A DNA stretch of 64,000 nt, from assembly GCA_043228905.1 (NCBI GenBank), contig JBHGNT010000017.1:11036001-11100000 (forward strand). Reading direction: 5' to 3'. Numbering within the stretch: the first letter of the stretch is position 1; the number at the start of each line of letters is the position of its first letter. Positions 50,681 through 61,674 of the stretch are shown here, piece after piece. This DNA comes from Azolla caroliniana. Its lineage: Eukaryota > Polypodiophyta. Position numbers and translations under genes: made by a program. The notes under the pieces were generated by a model. That model did not search any database. It was not told where the DNA came from and saw nothing but the letters and a program-made list of their open reading frames with translations.

Positions 50681-53340
50681 TTGAACATTGTTGGAGCAAT
50701 CACTCCCACCAACACCGCTCTACTCCAATCCGCATCTTGCACACAAGCTGAGATCACTATTGAGCAATTGCTCACTACCACCTTGAATCAATTGGCCGAA
50801 ATGAGGCAAGCCAATATGGCATTGGAAATGAAATTCCAAGAATCGACTATTGAGTTCAAGAAAGAAGGTGAGCCTTCTTTCGTAGTAACGCCATCGACTA
50901 TGGCACTTGGCTTGGTCGTTGGGAGTCTCACTTTGAGCTCCACCCCCAGCCCGATGCTATAAAAATTGGTTATGTCCGTCGTGAGTTAGGTGGCCGAGCT
51001 GCTGCTTGGGAAGGTTAAGAAACAGGTTTTGCATCCACCTTCTCAAATTGAACAAGCACAACACTTGCTCACGTTGTCGAGTAAGCATTTACCTCTCTCG
51101 AGGATTATGTGCATCATGCTCAGACCTAGATCCAAAAATCGGGACTTACGGGTGAGAAATGGTTTGTTGCTTGCTTTTTGAGTGGTATTCCTAATGGGGA
51201 TTACCATTGGATTGTCCATGACAAGGACCCCACAACTTTTAAGGAAGTCGTCAACATTGTACTTCAATACCATAGGATTTCCAAGAAAGACCATAATAAG
51301 CCTAAGTTCGCCAAAACTCTGAATGTCAAGTTCATTGGGAAATGTAAGCAATCCACTGACACTCTTGACCGCGACTCCAAGAAATCTAACCTCTTATGTG
51401 CATATTGCAAGAAATGGGGCCACACAAAGCATACCTATCGTCATCTTGAGAGGAAGTCAATGAACACCCCTCCCCTCCTCAAGACAAATCTATGCGTCAC
51501 ACAGGTGAGTCTTTTGATGTTGTTGAAGTTCATACTAACCACTTAAGTTCATGTGAATGCACTTTTCCTTCACATTTACTTGGACCTAATGAATTACGCC
51601 GAGCAGTCGAGTATATCAATGGAACACAAGCACATTTCTTGTTTGATTCCGGTAGTTCTCACAATTTTCTTAATGATCATTTTGTGGAGCAAATGGAACT
51701 CCACATAAACGCAAGTGATCATATCTATCAAGTTCACATGGCAAATGGAAGCCTTCAATACATCAGTTGCATTGTTTGTCAACTGCCAATTCAAATAGAT
51801 ACCTATTTGGAGAAGCTTGACATTCATGTTATGAAACTACAATCCGCAAATGTCATTTTAGGATACCATTGGTTTTTTAATAAAAACCCTTCTTTGTCCA
51901 TTGATTGGGTTAATCACTCAATCACATTTGAACTTAATAATTGTAAACATTTTATTCAATGTTCCAAACTTCCTTCTCGTTCACTTGTGTCTTCTAAATC
52001 TTTAATTGGGTATTCTAGTTCATTAATTTATTCGTGTGTAATTGATCCTGCGCTTCAATTTTATTATTTTAATATTGACGCCGCACAATTACCACATTAT
52101 GAACAACAATTACTCGACTCTATTTTAGATGATTTTCAAGACGTGTTTCCTAACGAATTGCCGCTTACCTTACCAACTTAGCCGATTAGAAGAGGACGAG
52201 ATCACTACACAAATTAAGGAATACTTGAGTATGGGTCACATTAGGTATAGTACATCACCTTAGGGTGTGCCAGTTCTATTAGTTAAGAAGAAGGAAGGTT
52301 CATGGCGAATGTGTATCAATTATTGCCGTTTGAATAAAATGACAATTAAAAATGCATATTCGCTACCTTGTGCCGATGATTTGATTGATCATTTGCATGG
52401 GGCCCGATATTTTACGAAAATGGACTTACGGACATGTTATTATCATATTCTCATTGCCGAGGATGATATTCCTAAAACCGCTTTTCATATGTGCTATGGC
52501 CATTATGAGTTTTTAGTCATGCCTTTCGGGTTGACTAATGCTCCATCCACATTCCAACAAGCGATGAATGACGTTTTTGGAGATCAACTCGGTGATTTTG
52601 TTGTCTTCTTGGATGATACTTTGATATATAGCCATACCTTGCAAGATCATGTTCAACATGTTCGATTTGATTTGCAAAAGTTGCGTGACAACTCTTTCTA
52701 TGCAAAACATTAAAAATGTGATTTTTTCCAAAAATCTATTGTGTACCTAGGTCATTTAATTACGGAAAATGGTGTTGAAATTGGACCTTCTCGTATTGAA
52801 AAGGTTAAACTTTAGCCCATTCCTCGTAATATTCGTGAATTGCAATCTTTCTTAGGTTTTGTTGGATTTTTACGAAAATCAAAATTTCATAACTATTCCA
52901 AATTGACTACGCCATTAACTGACCTTTTAAAAGGTCATCCACATAAGTTTGTCAAACCCATTGCATGGAATGAACAACTTGACAAATAATTTGAGACACT
53001 CAAAGAACATGTGTGTCAGACTCCCACTCTTCTAAGCCTTTATCAATCGAAACCGATGCTAGTGATTATGCTATTGGTGTCATTCTTTATCAAGGCGGTC
53101 ACCCTATTGCTTTTGAAAGTAAGAAGCTTGATGATGCTCAATCTCGGTATTCGGTTCAAGAGAAAGAGTTGTTTGCGGTAATACATGCACTTAAAACATG
53201 GAGGCACTATCTCTATGGAAATAAATTTGTGGTTACAACATAACATCAATCATTGAAGTATTTTTGTGACCAACCAGATCTTCTTGGTCGTAAAGGCCAT
53301 TGGGCTAACCTTTATGCAAGGATTTGATTTTTCCATACGG
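50681..53340 (+). pseudogene. Chromo-2 gag, protease, RT and RNase H remnant
   Basis: Gag starts near 50681 (TTLNQLAEMRQANMALEMKF), with a zinc knuckle CAYCKKWGHTKHTY (last Cys changed to Tyr, near 51395). The protease is HFLFDSGSSHNFLND (near 51640). RT starts at 52267 (VLLVKKKEGSWRMCINYCRL) with the active site VVFLDDTLIYS (near 52605). RNase H is IETDASDYAIGVILYQ (near 53050) to WRHYLYGNKFVV. Stops include 50960, 51180, 52180, 52262, 52711, 52814, 52987 and 53241, with frameshifts. Integrase is absent: the frame runs from RNase H to the 3' LTR. The protease and RT resemble plant chromoviruses. Confidence 0.82.
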
Positions 53341-53356
53341 TACTATGAACACCGTA

Positions 53357-53830
53357 TGTTATGTACGCATAACGTTGGTGAGGGTAGGTCACTAATATTT
53401 ACATTAGTGAAGGGTATGCTCACTAATGTTAAAAAGGGGCTAATGTGATTGGATAGAAGGAATGATAGGTGCATGCACTATCATGATTTTAGCAATCAAT
53501 GAATGGTGACCCTTTTAGAAAGGTACATCTATTCAAGGGGTCTAGGAAAAGGTATAGATATGAGGCTTAGCTACCTTGATAAGGAGATGATGTCGGAAGG
53601 TTGCTGTCTTAGACACCGGTGGTGCGGACTAGGCTTTCATCTTGAAGATTGTGTTTATCTCTTCCAAGGTATTAGTCATCCTAATATCCGACGGTATGGG
53701 ACGTCGGTGGTAGGTTGGCTATGTCTAGATCATAGCTCGGGGGTGGTCAGGTGGAACAGGTTCTTCTATTCAATCTATTTTCCTTCTTTTACTTTACTTT
53801 GGTCTATCGATTAGTAATAGACTCTTAAAA
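53357..53830 (+). repeat. Chromo-2 3' LTR
   Basis: It is 474 bp, collinear with 48583-49056. The palindromic start has one change and the end reads TTAAAA in place of TTAACA. Confidence 0.88.
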
Positions 53831-53969
53831 GTGGCCCTATGCCATAGATTCAGAATCTTCCTTGCCATACTGGGAGTTAAGGACCATGCGTTGTGTGAAC
53901 CGTTAGTACTTGCTTTTTTCGTATGGCGTGCATGGCCTTAAAATAGTGAGTGGGTCTTTTTTTTTCTTC
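53831..53969. other. TatX-4 downstream flank
   Basis: A short noncoding piece between the Chromo-2 LTR and the duplication. No feature is recognised. Confidence 0.4.
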
Positions 53970-54345
53970 TTTTTTCTTTTTTCATAACTAAGTAGGTAGG
54001 AATTTACCGTGATTGAGACATGTTGCCCTAGATATTCTCAATTTCACCTACCACTGGCTGGTCTTAGCCATGCTCTTGTTTGGCAAAAGGGTTCGGTGGT
54101 GTCAGTCAGCGGTACGGTTTCAATCGAAATCTGTTGACCTGATTCTTTTTTTTTTTTTTTTTTTTTTTCTTTTTTCATAACTAAGTAGGTAGGAATTTAC
54201 CATTATTGAGGCATGTTGCCCTAGATATTCTCAATTTCACCTACCACTGGCTGGTCTTAGCCATGCTCTTGTTTGGCAAAAGGGTTCGGTGGTGTCGGTC
54301 CGCGGTACGATTTCAACCGAAATCTGTTGACCCAATTCTTCAATG
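53970..54345. repeat. 193-bp tandem duplication with poly-T
   Basis: Two copies of a segment starting with a T/CTT run and CATAACTAAGTAGGTAGG (53983 and 54176) and ending TCTGTTGACC. The unit includes the last codons of TatX-4 pol and its 3' flank, so it duplicated after TatX-4 inserted. The second copy begins with a run of over 20 T. Confidence 0.88.
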
Positions 54346-57237
54346 TCTCCCCGACTAGTGTGCTAAGCTAGAACATGTCGTTGAAAGTGTCAATAATCCA
54401 AAATGGTCCCGTCCACCGGAACTGAAGTTTTCCTAGCATTGCTCCTAGCCATGTTTGGAACACTAGGACTCGTTGGCCAATTTCGAAATATTTTTCACGA
54501 TCACGAAGATGTCGATCCGCGAAAGCTTTCCATCTCTATTGTTCGTGTTCCAATTGGGTGAAAGTGGCGATGCACTCCTCCCCGAGTTCGAGTAGTTGTT
54601 CCAGTGGTTGTCGTTCTGACTCGGATTCAGACAATCGCTCAGTTGTTTGCACCCGAAGACTTGGAACTTAGAACTCGATCGGCATCACAGCTTCCGAGAC
54701 AAAAGCCATTCGAAAGGGCGTGGACCCAATGTTGGTCTTGAATGTAATGCGGTAAGCACACCGTGCATTGTGTAATTAATCCGTCTGATGCTCGTTCACG
54801 ATTTTCTTGAGAATGGTCTGAAGTGTTTTGTTCGTGGACTCAGCCAGCCCGTTGGCTTGAGGATAGTAGGGAGTGCTTTTCTTGTGAACCACCGCGTAAT
54901 GGGATTTAAATTCGCGAATAAGCCAATTGATAAAGTGTCCTCCTTGATCACTCACCAACTCGATTGGGCATCCACAACGATAGAAATAGTCATACACGAA
55001 TTTAGCTATTGACGTGGCCGTGTTGTCATGGAGTGTGGTGTACGTTTTAGGGTTAGGGTTAACATTTATGATAATCATGATGATTGATGATAAAGATAGA
55101 CATGGTGGGTGTGATGACGATGGAGAGTATGATGGTGAGAGAGATCATGAAGATGTTGACAAGCATTGAGAAGCATTGCGGGGTGGGGGGTGGTGCCTAG
55201 AATGGCTCCACCCCGCTCCCAAGGGGGTTCAACATTAAGGGGGAGAGAGAGAGAGAGAGAAATGGTTATTGTTGTATTCATTCATTCCCCATAAGGGGTT
55301 AAATAGGTACAAAGGGGTAGATCCACAAGGGTGCAAGCCCCCTTGGCATTCACACCTAGTTACTCACTCACACCTCTTTGTATCTACCACACTCACACTT
55401 ACATTCACACTCATAATCGTATAAAATCACACATACATATCAACACATTACATCTTTCACCCTCACTTATCACACTTATCAATCACCCATACATCTCGTA
55501 CGGTAACAGAGTGCTTTTGCTTCGACCCATTTTGTGCAATAATCGGTCGCCACGATTATATACTTGTTACATGTACGCATTGCGGGTGGTTTGAATGGGC
55601 CTGCGAAATCAAATTCCCATTTCTAGAAGGGTTCCAAAGGGAGGATTGGTTGGTGTGGCATTCAGTCTTGTTCGCTCGGTTGGCCCATGCGCTGACAAAG
55701 ATCGCATTGTTTACAGAATTCATGGGCGTCTTTTTTCGTGGTAGGCCACCATAGCCCGTTTTGCCAAATTTTCCGAGTTGTGGCATCCCCTGCATAGTGG
55801 CCGCTGACAATGTCGTGGTGGGCTTCGCATAGAACTGCATCTTTCTCGAATTGTTGTACCGCGCATCTCCAAATGCCATCCGAGCCTTTATGATATGAAG
55901 TGCCCATAAACAGGCAAAAATTATGACTTCGGATTGCCAATCGTTTCTTTCTTAGGAAATGTGTCATGTCCATAATCCAAGCATCTTCGTGATCAGCAAG
56001 CAAGGTTATAGTATCAAGGGTGAACAAGTTGGCGTCAAGTAAGTCATCATATTCCTTTTCGGCTGGTTCCCCAGATTCGAGATGGCTAAGGTAAACCGCT
56101 ACCACATGTTGGACCCTTGGTCGATGTTGGATGTCGAAGTCGAATTCTTGAAGAAGGAGCATCCATCGTGCTAATTGATCGGTCAAGGCCTGTTTGTTAA
56201 CCAGGTACAAAAGTGTTAAATGATCTACATGAAAAGTGAACATCCGACAGAGCAGATAATGGCGAAAATTCGTGATACGGTAGATCATGCCAAGGGTTTC
56301 CTGTTCTGTGGTAGAGTAGTTTTTTTTGGCTGTGGAGAGTCATTGGCTAGCGTAGTATACCGAAGGATACCAGTTTGGAGGTGTTTTTGCATTAGTGCGC
56401 TTCCGATGGCGATGTCGGAAGCGTCCACGAACACACGGAAAGGATGCGACCAATTTGGTGGTTGTACAACTGGGGCATGTGAGAGCATCACTTTGAGGGA
56501 ACGATAAGCTTCGTCTTCCCGTTCTGTCCATCGAAGTGGAATCGTGTGCACCGCGGCATGCACAAGCGTTGCGAAATCGGCCAGGATAATAGTGTGGTCG
56601 ATTGTGATAGTATGGTGGCTCCGATTGATAGTGGGGATCCCGGTGATAGCGATCCGGTTCAGGATGGTAGCCATCGTTCCAATGAAGTCGATCATCCTCC
56701 CAAGGTCGTTTAGTGTCTCTATTCCATGGTGGTGTTCGTTCATCCTGTTGTGAATGATCGTGGCGTGGCTCGTTTAATTGTACCAGAACTTAGTTAGTAT
56801 AGTTGAGCATGTTGGACTCACATTTCTCAACCATATGTACTCTAGAATGACAGATGGGGCAGTATGGTCGTAGAGGGGAATCGATAGCCGAGTGACCGGA
56901 GTTGGCACAAGTTGTGCATTGCAGTGCTTGCGTTGAGGCGTTGTGCACAAGTTGAGGCGTTGCGTAGAATGGTTGGCTTGCCACGTGGAGAGAAAACAGT
57001 GGATGTGAGACTCCACGTTAGGACAATCCGTATAGAAGGTATAGGAATGGTATGACGTTGCGTTGAGATCTGGGTCATCCGGTTGGGCCATGAAGGGGTT
57101 GAACTCGGATTGTTAAGAGACTACCGGCAGACTCAAAGGAGTGGCGAGTTCGGGGCCAGTATGTGATTTTGTATCGGGGATGACCTGTGAGGGGTGCGAT
57201 CCCGGGTTTTCTGGTGATGAGTGTTGAGTGATCACGA
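54346..57237 (-). pseudogene. TatX-4 gag-pol remnant
   Basis: The gag end (57091-56765) has CTTCANSGHSAIDS (fourth ligand Cys lost) and CPICHSRVHMVEKC. An Arg/His/Tyr-rich gag tail is then fused near 56585 to the end of RT (ADFATLVHAAVHTI), so protease and most of RT are deleted. RNase H (FVDASDIAIGSALMQ), the integrase zinc finger (HHDIVSGHYAG ... CDLCQRMG) and the core (LVSDQGGHF, ANGLAESTNK) follow. The core is split by a solo LTR at 55036-55508 within WVEAKAL/HDNTA. The C-terminus (FRWTGPFWI) reaches 54346. Stops and frameshifts are common. Confidence 0.8.
55036..55508 (-). repeat. solo LTR with target duplication GAGTG
   Basis: A 473-bp insertion interrupts the integrase frame of TatX-4 and is flanked by GAGTG at 55031-55035 and 55509-55513. 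Ends are TG...CA in either reading (TGTTACCGTACG on the minus strand). It contains a GA-run near 55242, a TATTTAA box on the minus strand near 55300 and a telomere-like TTTAGGGTTAGGG near 55046. No internal region remains, so this is a product of LTR-LTR recombination. Confidence 0.85.
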
Positions 57238-58042
57238 TGTCGTAGTGTAATTCCGCACACTACGTGAAAAATTACATTTTTGGTCTCCGGATAGGGTAAG
57301 GAGACCCGACAAGAGCCGGATGAAGAAGGCCGGTGAGAGTCGGTGAGAAACGGACGAAGAGGACCGATAAGGAGGACCCGGTAAGAACCGGATAAAGAAA
57401 ACCAGCGAGAACCAGATGAAGAGACAAAATTGTAAATAAAAGAAAATATTGTTACATGCATAGGGCAAGATTCGAACCTTGCACCTCCATGTTTATAATG
57501 TGAAACCTTACCATTACACTAACATATCATTAGTGTTAAAAAGTAGACATCCCATATAGAAGCTATAGTTAGATAATAATAATAAACGCATAATCACTTT
57601 TAGAAAAAGCATGTTAAAGAAAGCATGTAGTCTATGGACAGAAAAAGCATGGATTCTATAGTTAGAGAAAAAGCATGGATTGTAAAGACTCTCTCATCAC
57701 TATATAAGGATGAGGAGCACAATGTAATAGGGGGTGTGTGAAATACTTGGAAATTGGATATATTTCCTAAAACACCAACCAATTAATATAATCGTGGGAT
57801 TCATGAAAATAATATACTCTATACTTGTGGGATTCAGAAGTTCTTTTATCTCTTTATTTCAATCTAAATACATATTCTTAACTAAATATTGATTAACAAA
57901 ATACATTATATTTGTGGGATTCACAAGTTTCTAATAATCTATTCATAATTGGAATCGTCTCAAATTCTTCTTCCTCCTAGTCCAAAATCCTACTGGTTCC
58001 CACCCGGCTCACGCAAACGATCCGGCGCCGAAAGGCATGACA
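57238..58042 (+). repeat. GyD-3 solo LTR
   Basis: About 805 bp, starting TGTCGTAGTGTAATTCC and ending GGCGCCGAAAGGCATGACA. It matches the GyD-2 LTR (36291-37090) and the truncated GyD-1 LTR. Both flanks are TatX-4 5' sequence, so no internal region remains. A 5-bp duplication is not evident (CACGA against ATGGA). It contains an antisense tRNA-like module at 57440-57530. Confidence 0.8.
57440..57530 (-). other. tRNA-like module inside GyD-3 LTR
   Basis: The minus strand has TAGTGTAATGG (perfect A-box consensus) and GGTTCGAATC (B box) about 35 bases apart, joined by a segment ending GGAGGTGCAA. It is the best-preserved copy. The T and acceptor stems are not tRNA-like enough for a working tRNA. 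Confidence 0.65.
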
Positions 58043-58303
58043 ATGGAGTCAGCGGTATCCTCGGTTGGCTCGGTGCGGCTAGATGTGAACCGAGAGTGGG
58101 TAAGACTTTGGGCGCCGTAATGGCGACTGGGGTGTCCACCAACGTTTGTTCGTTGTGATGTAGAGCGTGAACCGAGCGTGCCAAATTGTGTTATCCCCTT
58201 CTTTGGGAGCAACACCTTCGATTGTCCTTTCGGAAATCGGATCAAGGGGTCGTGGTACATGGTGGAAAAATAGAAGGTGCACTAGATTGGCTCTGTAATC
58301 AGT
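58043..58303 (-). other. TatX-4 leader, primer site and 5' LTR end
   Basis: The primer site TGGCACGCTCGGT on the minus strand (58171-58183) adjoins LTR sequence 58187-58303, which is cut by GyD-4. The leader 58043-58170 has no start codon I can support. Confidence 0.6.
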
Positions 58304-59408
58304 GTCGTGTAACGAAATGATCAACGACACTTAGCCGTACGACACAATCTTAATTCAAGAATGAACTTCTTAGCATGACCGTTGTCGTGAAGATTTTTGG
58401 CAATGGTGTGAAAACCACATAAAACGTACAAAATCGAGTATGAATGACATAAAACAATAATAGTGAAGTATCTAAGTACAAAATGATGGAGGTCTTCAAG
58501 ACCTTTCAAATGCACTTTATTACACGAGAAATGGACAACTAAATGTCAAGATATGAGGGTATAAAGTTTATGAAAGGAAAAGAGAAAACTGTGAGATATC
58601 CCACATAGGCACAACAAATACATGTAGACCAAAAGCTATTATCTTTGTGTCTATGTGTTGAGCATAGAGAGTTCAAGGTAACTTGAACTAAGAGTGGAGG
58701 TGACCTAGCCACTCGTAAAGGTTTTGGCCAACCAAAACGGAACTGAATGGTAACCGACGATCGGTGATCCGGCGGTATTGGCATTTGGCGGATCCGGCGG
58801 AACCAGCCTTATCCGGTGACCAAATTAATAAATAAATATATATCACATATATATACACAAGGAGGGCAAGTGAGCATTCAAAGCTTGCACCTCCTAGTTA
58901 AGAGTCAGCAGGCTTACCACTAAGCCATGGCATTTAGTTGAATTTATATTTCTATCATCGTACTTTTACATGGAAATTCTCATACATTGAGAGCTAAAAT
59001 GAGTGACATGGTTATCATGCACCACATGTAATACATGAGTGCCAGATGGCAAACATGCATTTTATGTATGTCTTGTACCCTCAAATGCATCATATGCATG
59101 AGAGCATCTATAAAAGAAGGGATGAAAAAGAAGAAGGGTTAGGCTTTTTTTTGGTTAGGAAATTAAGAAGAAGAGAATTCGTTATCGAATTGATCGTGTA
59201 ACTTGTTTGTTAAAATCTAAAATCAAGAGTTCAATCTTAATCTCTCTCAATCTAAAGTCAAGCGTTCTATTCTATCTCAAGCTCTCTCTCTCTTTGAATC
59301 TAGCTTAAGTACTTTCTCGCTAAAGCTTGCGCCAACTTCTAGTCCTTCCAGTCTAGAACCCCGGTGGTTCCGCCTCACGTCCGCATGTTGTGACGGATCT
59401 TCACGACA
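58304..59408 (+). repeat. GyD-4 5' LTR
   Basis: About 1105 bp with perfect 7-bp terminal inverted repeats (TGTCGTG...CACGACA). It ends eight bases before the primer site. The CT-rich part near 59280 and TCTAAAATC/TCTAAAGTC repeats fit a leader. An antisense tRNA-like module lies at 58855-58940. The borders are inferred from the ends, as there is no second copy. Confidence 0.7.
58855..58940 (-). other. tRNA-like module inside GyD-4 LTR
   Basis: The minus strand has TGGCTTAGTGG (perfect A-box) and GGAGGTGCAAGCTTTGAATG, where the B box is degenerate (GTTCGAATC in the other copies). Position and antisense direction match the other GyD LTRs. Confidence 0.55.
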
Positions 59409-59416
59409 TAATAAAC

Positions 59417-59432
59417 TGGTGAACCCGACGTG
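59417..59432 (+). promoter_or_regulatory. GyD-4 primer binding site
   Basis: TGGTGAACCCGACGTG lies eight bases after the LTR and differs from GyD-2 at one base. Confidence 0.75.
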
Positions 59433-59475
59433 AAAGAGGCGGTAGGAAGGATCAAGCCAAGATTAATACTTGGAG

Positions 59476-61674
59476 ATGGCATCCTCAAGTAATCAAGCGG
59501 GAGAGCTCGAAAGGATGATGCTAATCATCGAGCAAATGATGACATCTCGGGACAACGACGCGAGCGTGGAGAAGGTTGTCAATTGTGTCGTAGAGCTCGA
59601 GGGCCAATTCGATAGAAGGAACGTTACGAAGTTCCTTGACACATATAGAAGGGAGATGAATCAGAGGGACGTGTCCGAAGCACGTCAAATCGCAAGCTTC
59701 AAGAGAGTTGTCGCCAACAACATCCAAAGACGCGTCATCGATCTTCAAGAAGGTAAGACAACATGGTCTGAGCTCGAGAAAACGATACTAGCGGAGTTCG
59801 CGACTGAAGACTCAACGAGGATGACTCGACATGCCCTGATGAAGTGGATAGAGCAAAAGAATAAGAAGATGAGTGCCTCGAGGGTGTACAACGAATTCGA
59901 CCAGATGTTTAGTCATCTCCCCAACACAGACCAAGTGTTGCTTGAAGAGGACAAGACTTTGTACTTCTTGAAGGCCGTGGACATGAAGGATAGACGGGAG
60001 TTGGGAACTCTTCTCGAAGATGATACCCAAACGAATGGGCTTGTGGCGGACTGGGTTGCGGTAAAGCGAGCATGCAATAGGCTCGACAAGCGTCGTTAGT
60101 GGGTTGATGACACCGACTTGGTGGGATCGACTATTGTGGAGAAAACAAGACAACCGAAAGTAGTGGAGCCGCCCAAACAAAGCAGTCCAGAAGAAAAGAA
60201 GATTGATGACGACATCATTGAAGAGCTAGCGAAGAAGTTCGAGAAGGTCACGCTAGCCAACATGAATCGTCGGGGGACCAAAGGAAAAGAAACCTTTAGA
60301 TGTGTGTGGTGCGATAGCATGGACCACATGAGACAGGATTGCGCGAGCCTTCGAGAGACGATCCGACAAAATATCGTGTACATAGATGACAACATGATCT
60401 GCTCGAGCGAGACTAGAAGACCCCTACGGGTGAATTTCGGAAGAGGAGGAATGAAGAAAGCTATGGAGGATGCCGATGTGACTCATGTGGATGTGATGCA
60501 CTATGCTGCGTCGGCCGGAATAAGAGTCAGGAAAGACAGAAATGAAGCTGTGAAAGTGGGAGCCAAGTTTTGGTCTTCCGTTCTCGAGTATGAGAAGATG
60601 GGGAAGGTCACTTTGAACGAAGTAGACCTTGCGGATTGAAGTGTACAAAGTATAACAGGATGGTCGGATCCGGTGGAAGACAACACCATACTCACGGAGG
60701 TGATGTGCGACAACCACGAGGTGTTCGTCGAAGAAAAGAGAAAAAGAATAGAAGAGCAACGACCATCAAAAAGACATGAAACAAGGAACGCAAAAAAGAA
60801 GGACGATGCGGAGATGAGTCAACCTTTACAAACGGAGGAACAAGAATCAAGCCGAAAAGGGGAGCCGAGCATACGAGTTGAAGAAACGGTTCGGCCCGTG
60901 AAGGTTAGTGTCGAAGACCCCGCTCAGAGGACAAGGACTATGCCTACCTATAAGCTAAGGTCGGACATAGAGCAGACAACGGACCTAAAGAAGATTCTAG
61001 AAGAACGAGTTCTTGATAGCCACGTGACTTTGTCCTTGAGGGAATTGCTTGGCATTACGAAGAAGAAGTTCCATGACATGATCATGGACCTTGTAAAGAG
61101 AAAAAGACAACAATTGGATGAGGAAGAAGAGAAGCCACAAAAAGCAAAAATGAATGCCATAACAATGGCAAGAGATGAAGTCGATGAAAATATGGTGGAC
61201 AGCCACTATACTCGACCCCATTGGGCACGAGCGACAACGGAGACGCCAATGAAGATCGGGGAGAAGAAAGAGACCGTGGTAGCTTTGATCGACCATGGCT
61301 CAGAGATCAACCTCATGTCAACCGACTTCTACAAAAAAGGAAGATGGCCAATCAATACAAACCATGGATGGAAGATTCGTGCGGCAACAAAGTCTACGGA
61401 GGACTTGTACGGAGCTTGTCCCAATGTCAAAGTCACGATCGGGGATGTGGAGATGGATCAACACTTCTTCGTACAAGAATCGGCGTCGCATCTTGTCATC
61501 CTAGGGCAACCGTATATCACATCATCTCGGATGGAGACCAAAGTGTTCGATAATGGAGCAGCCTCCACACGAATAAAGAGTCTTGACAACCAAAGATCGG
61601 TCCAATTCCTAACGGTGCGAGCCAATCATGAAAAGAATCAAGATAGTCTCGGAGGCGAATCCTCGGATTTTTAG
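59476..61674 (+). pseudogene. GyD-4 gag-protease, with in-frame TAG and TGA
   Basis: ATG 59476 starts MASSSNQAGELERMML. The gag core (GQFDRRNVTKFLDTYRREM, SRVYNEFDQMFSHLPNTDQV) runs to TAG 60097. The same phase continues with a zinc knuckle CVWCDSMDHMRQDC (near 60300), a TGA at 60637, a basic linker, then a protease with VVALIDHGSEINLMS (near 61280; DHG where DSG or DTG is usual) and LVILGQPYITSSRMETK. The phase ends at TAG 61672, where a -1 shift on a run of five T would enter pol. The two in-phase stops make it non-functional unless read through. Confidence 0.8.

Larger units (their letters stand above)
48583..53830 (+). mobile_element. Chromo-2, decayed Ty3/gypsy with both LTRs
   Basis: It is 5248 bp on the plus strand. 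The two 474-bp LTRs differ at roughly 40 positions (about 9%). Flanks ATGGT and GTGGC may be a decayed target duplication. Gag, protease, RT and part of RNase H remain; integrase is missing. It inserted into TatX-4. Confidence 0.85.
37095..58303 (-). mobile_element. TatX-4, old TatX element cut into five pieces
   Basis: In sense order (right to left) the pieces are: 58303-58043 (5' LTR end, primer site, leader), 57237-55514 and 55035-53831 (gag and pol remnants, tail), 48582-48547, and 38684-37095 (ORFX). The gaps are filled by a GyD solo LTR, another solo LTR, Chromo-2 and TatX-3. Assignment to one element rests on strand, gene order and continuity after removal of the inserts. Confidence 0.65.

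Noticed and set aside
48583-53830. Treating the TatX pieces at 37095-38684 and 54346-57237 as two separate elements
   Set aside because: Same strand, correct gene order and continuity after removing Chromo-2 and TatX-3 make one split element simpler, though this is not proven.
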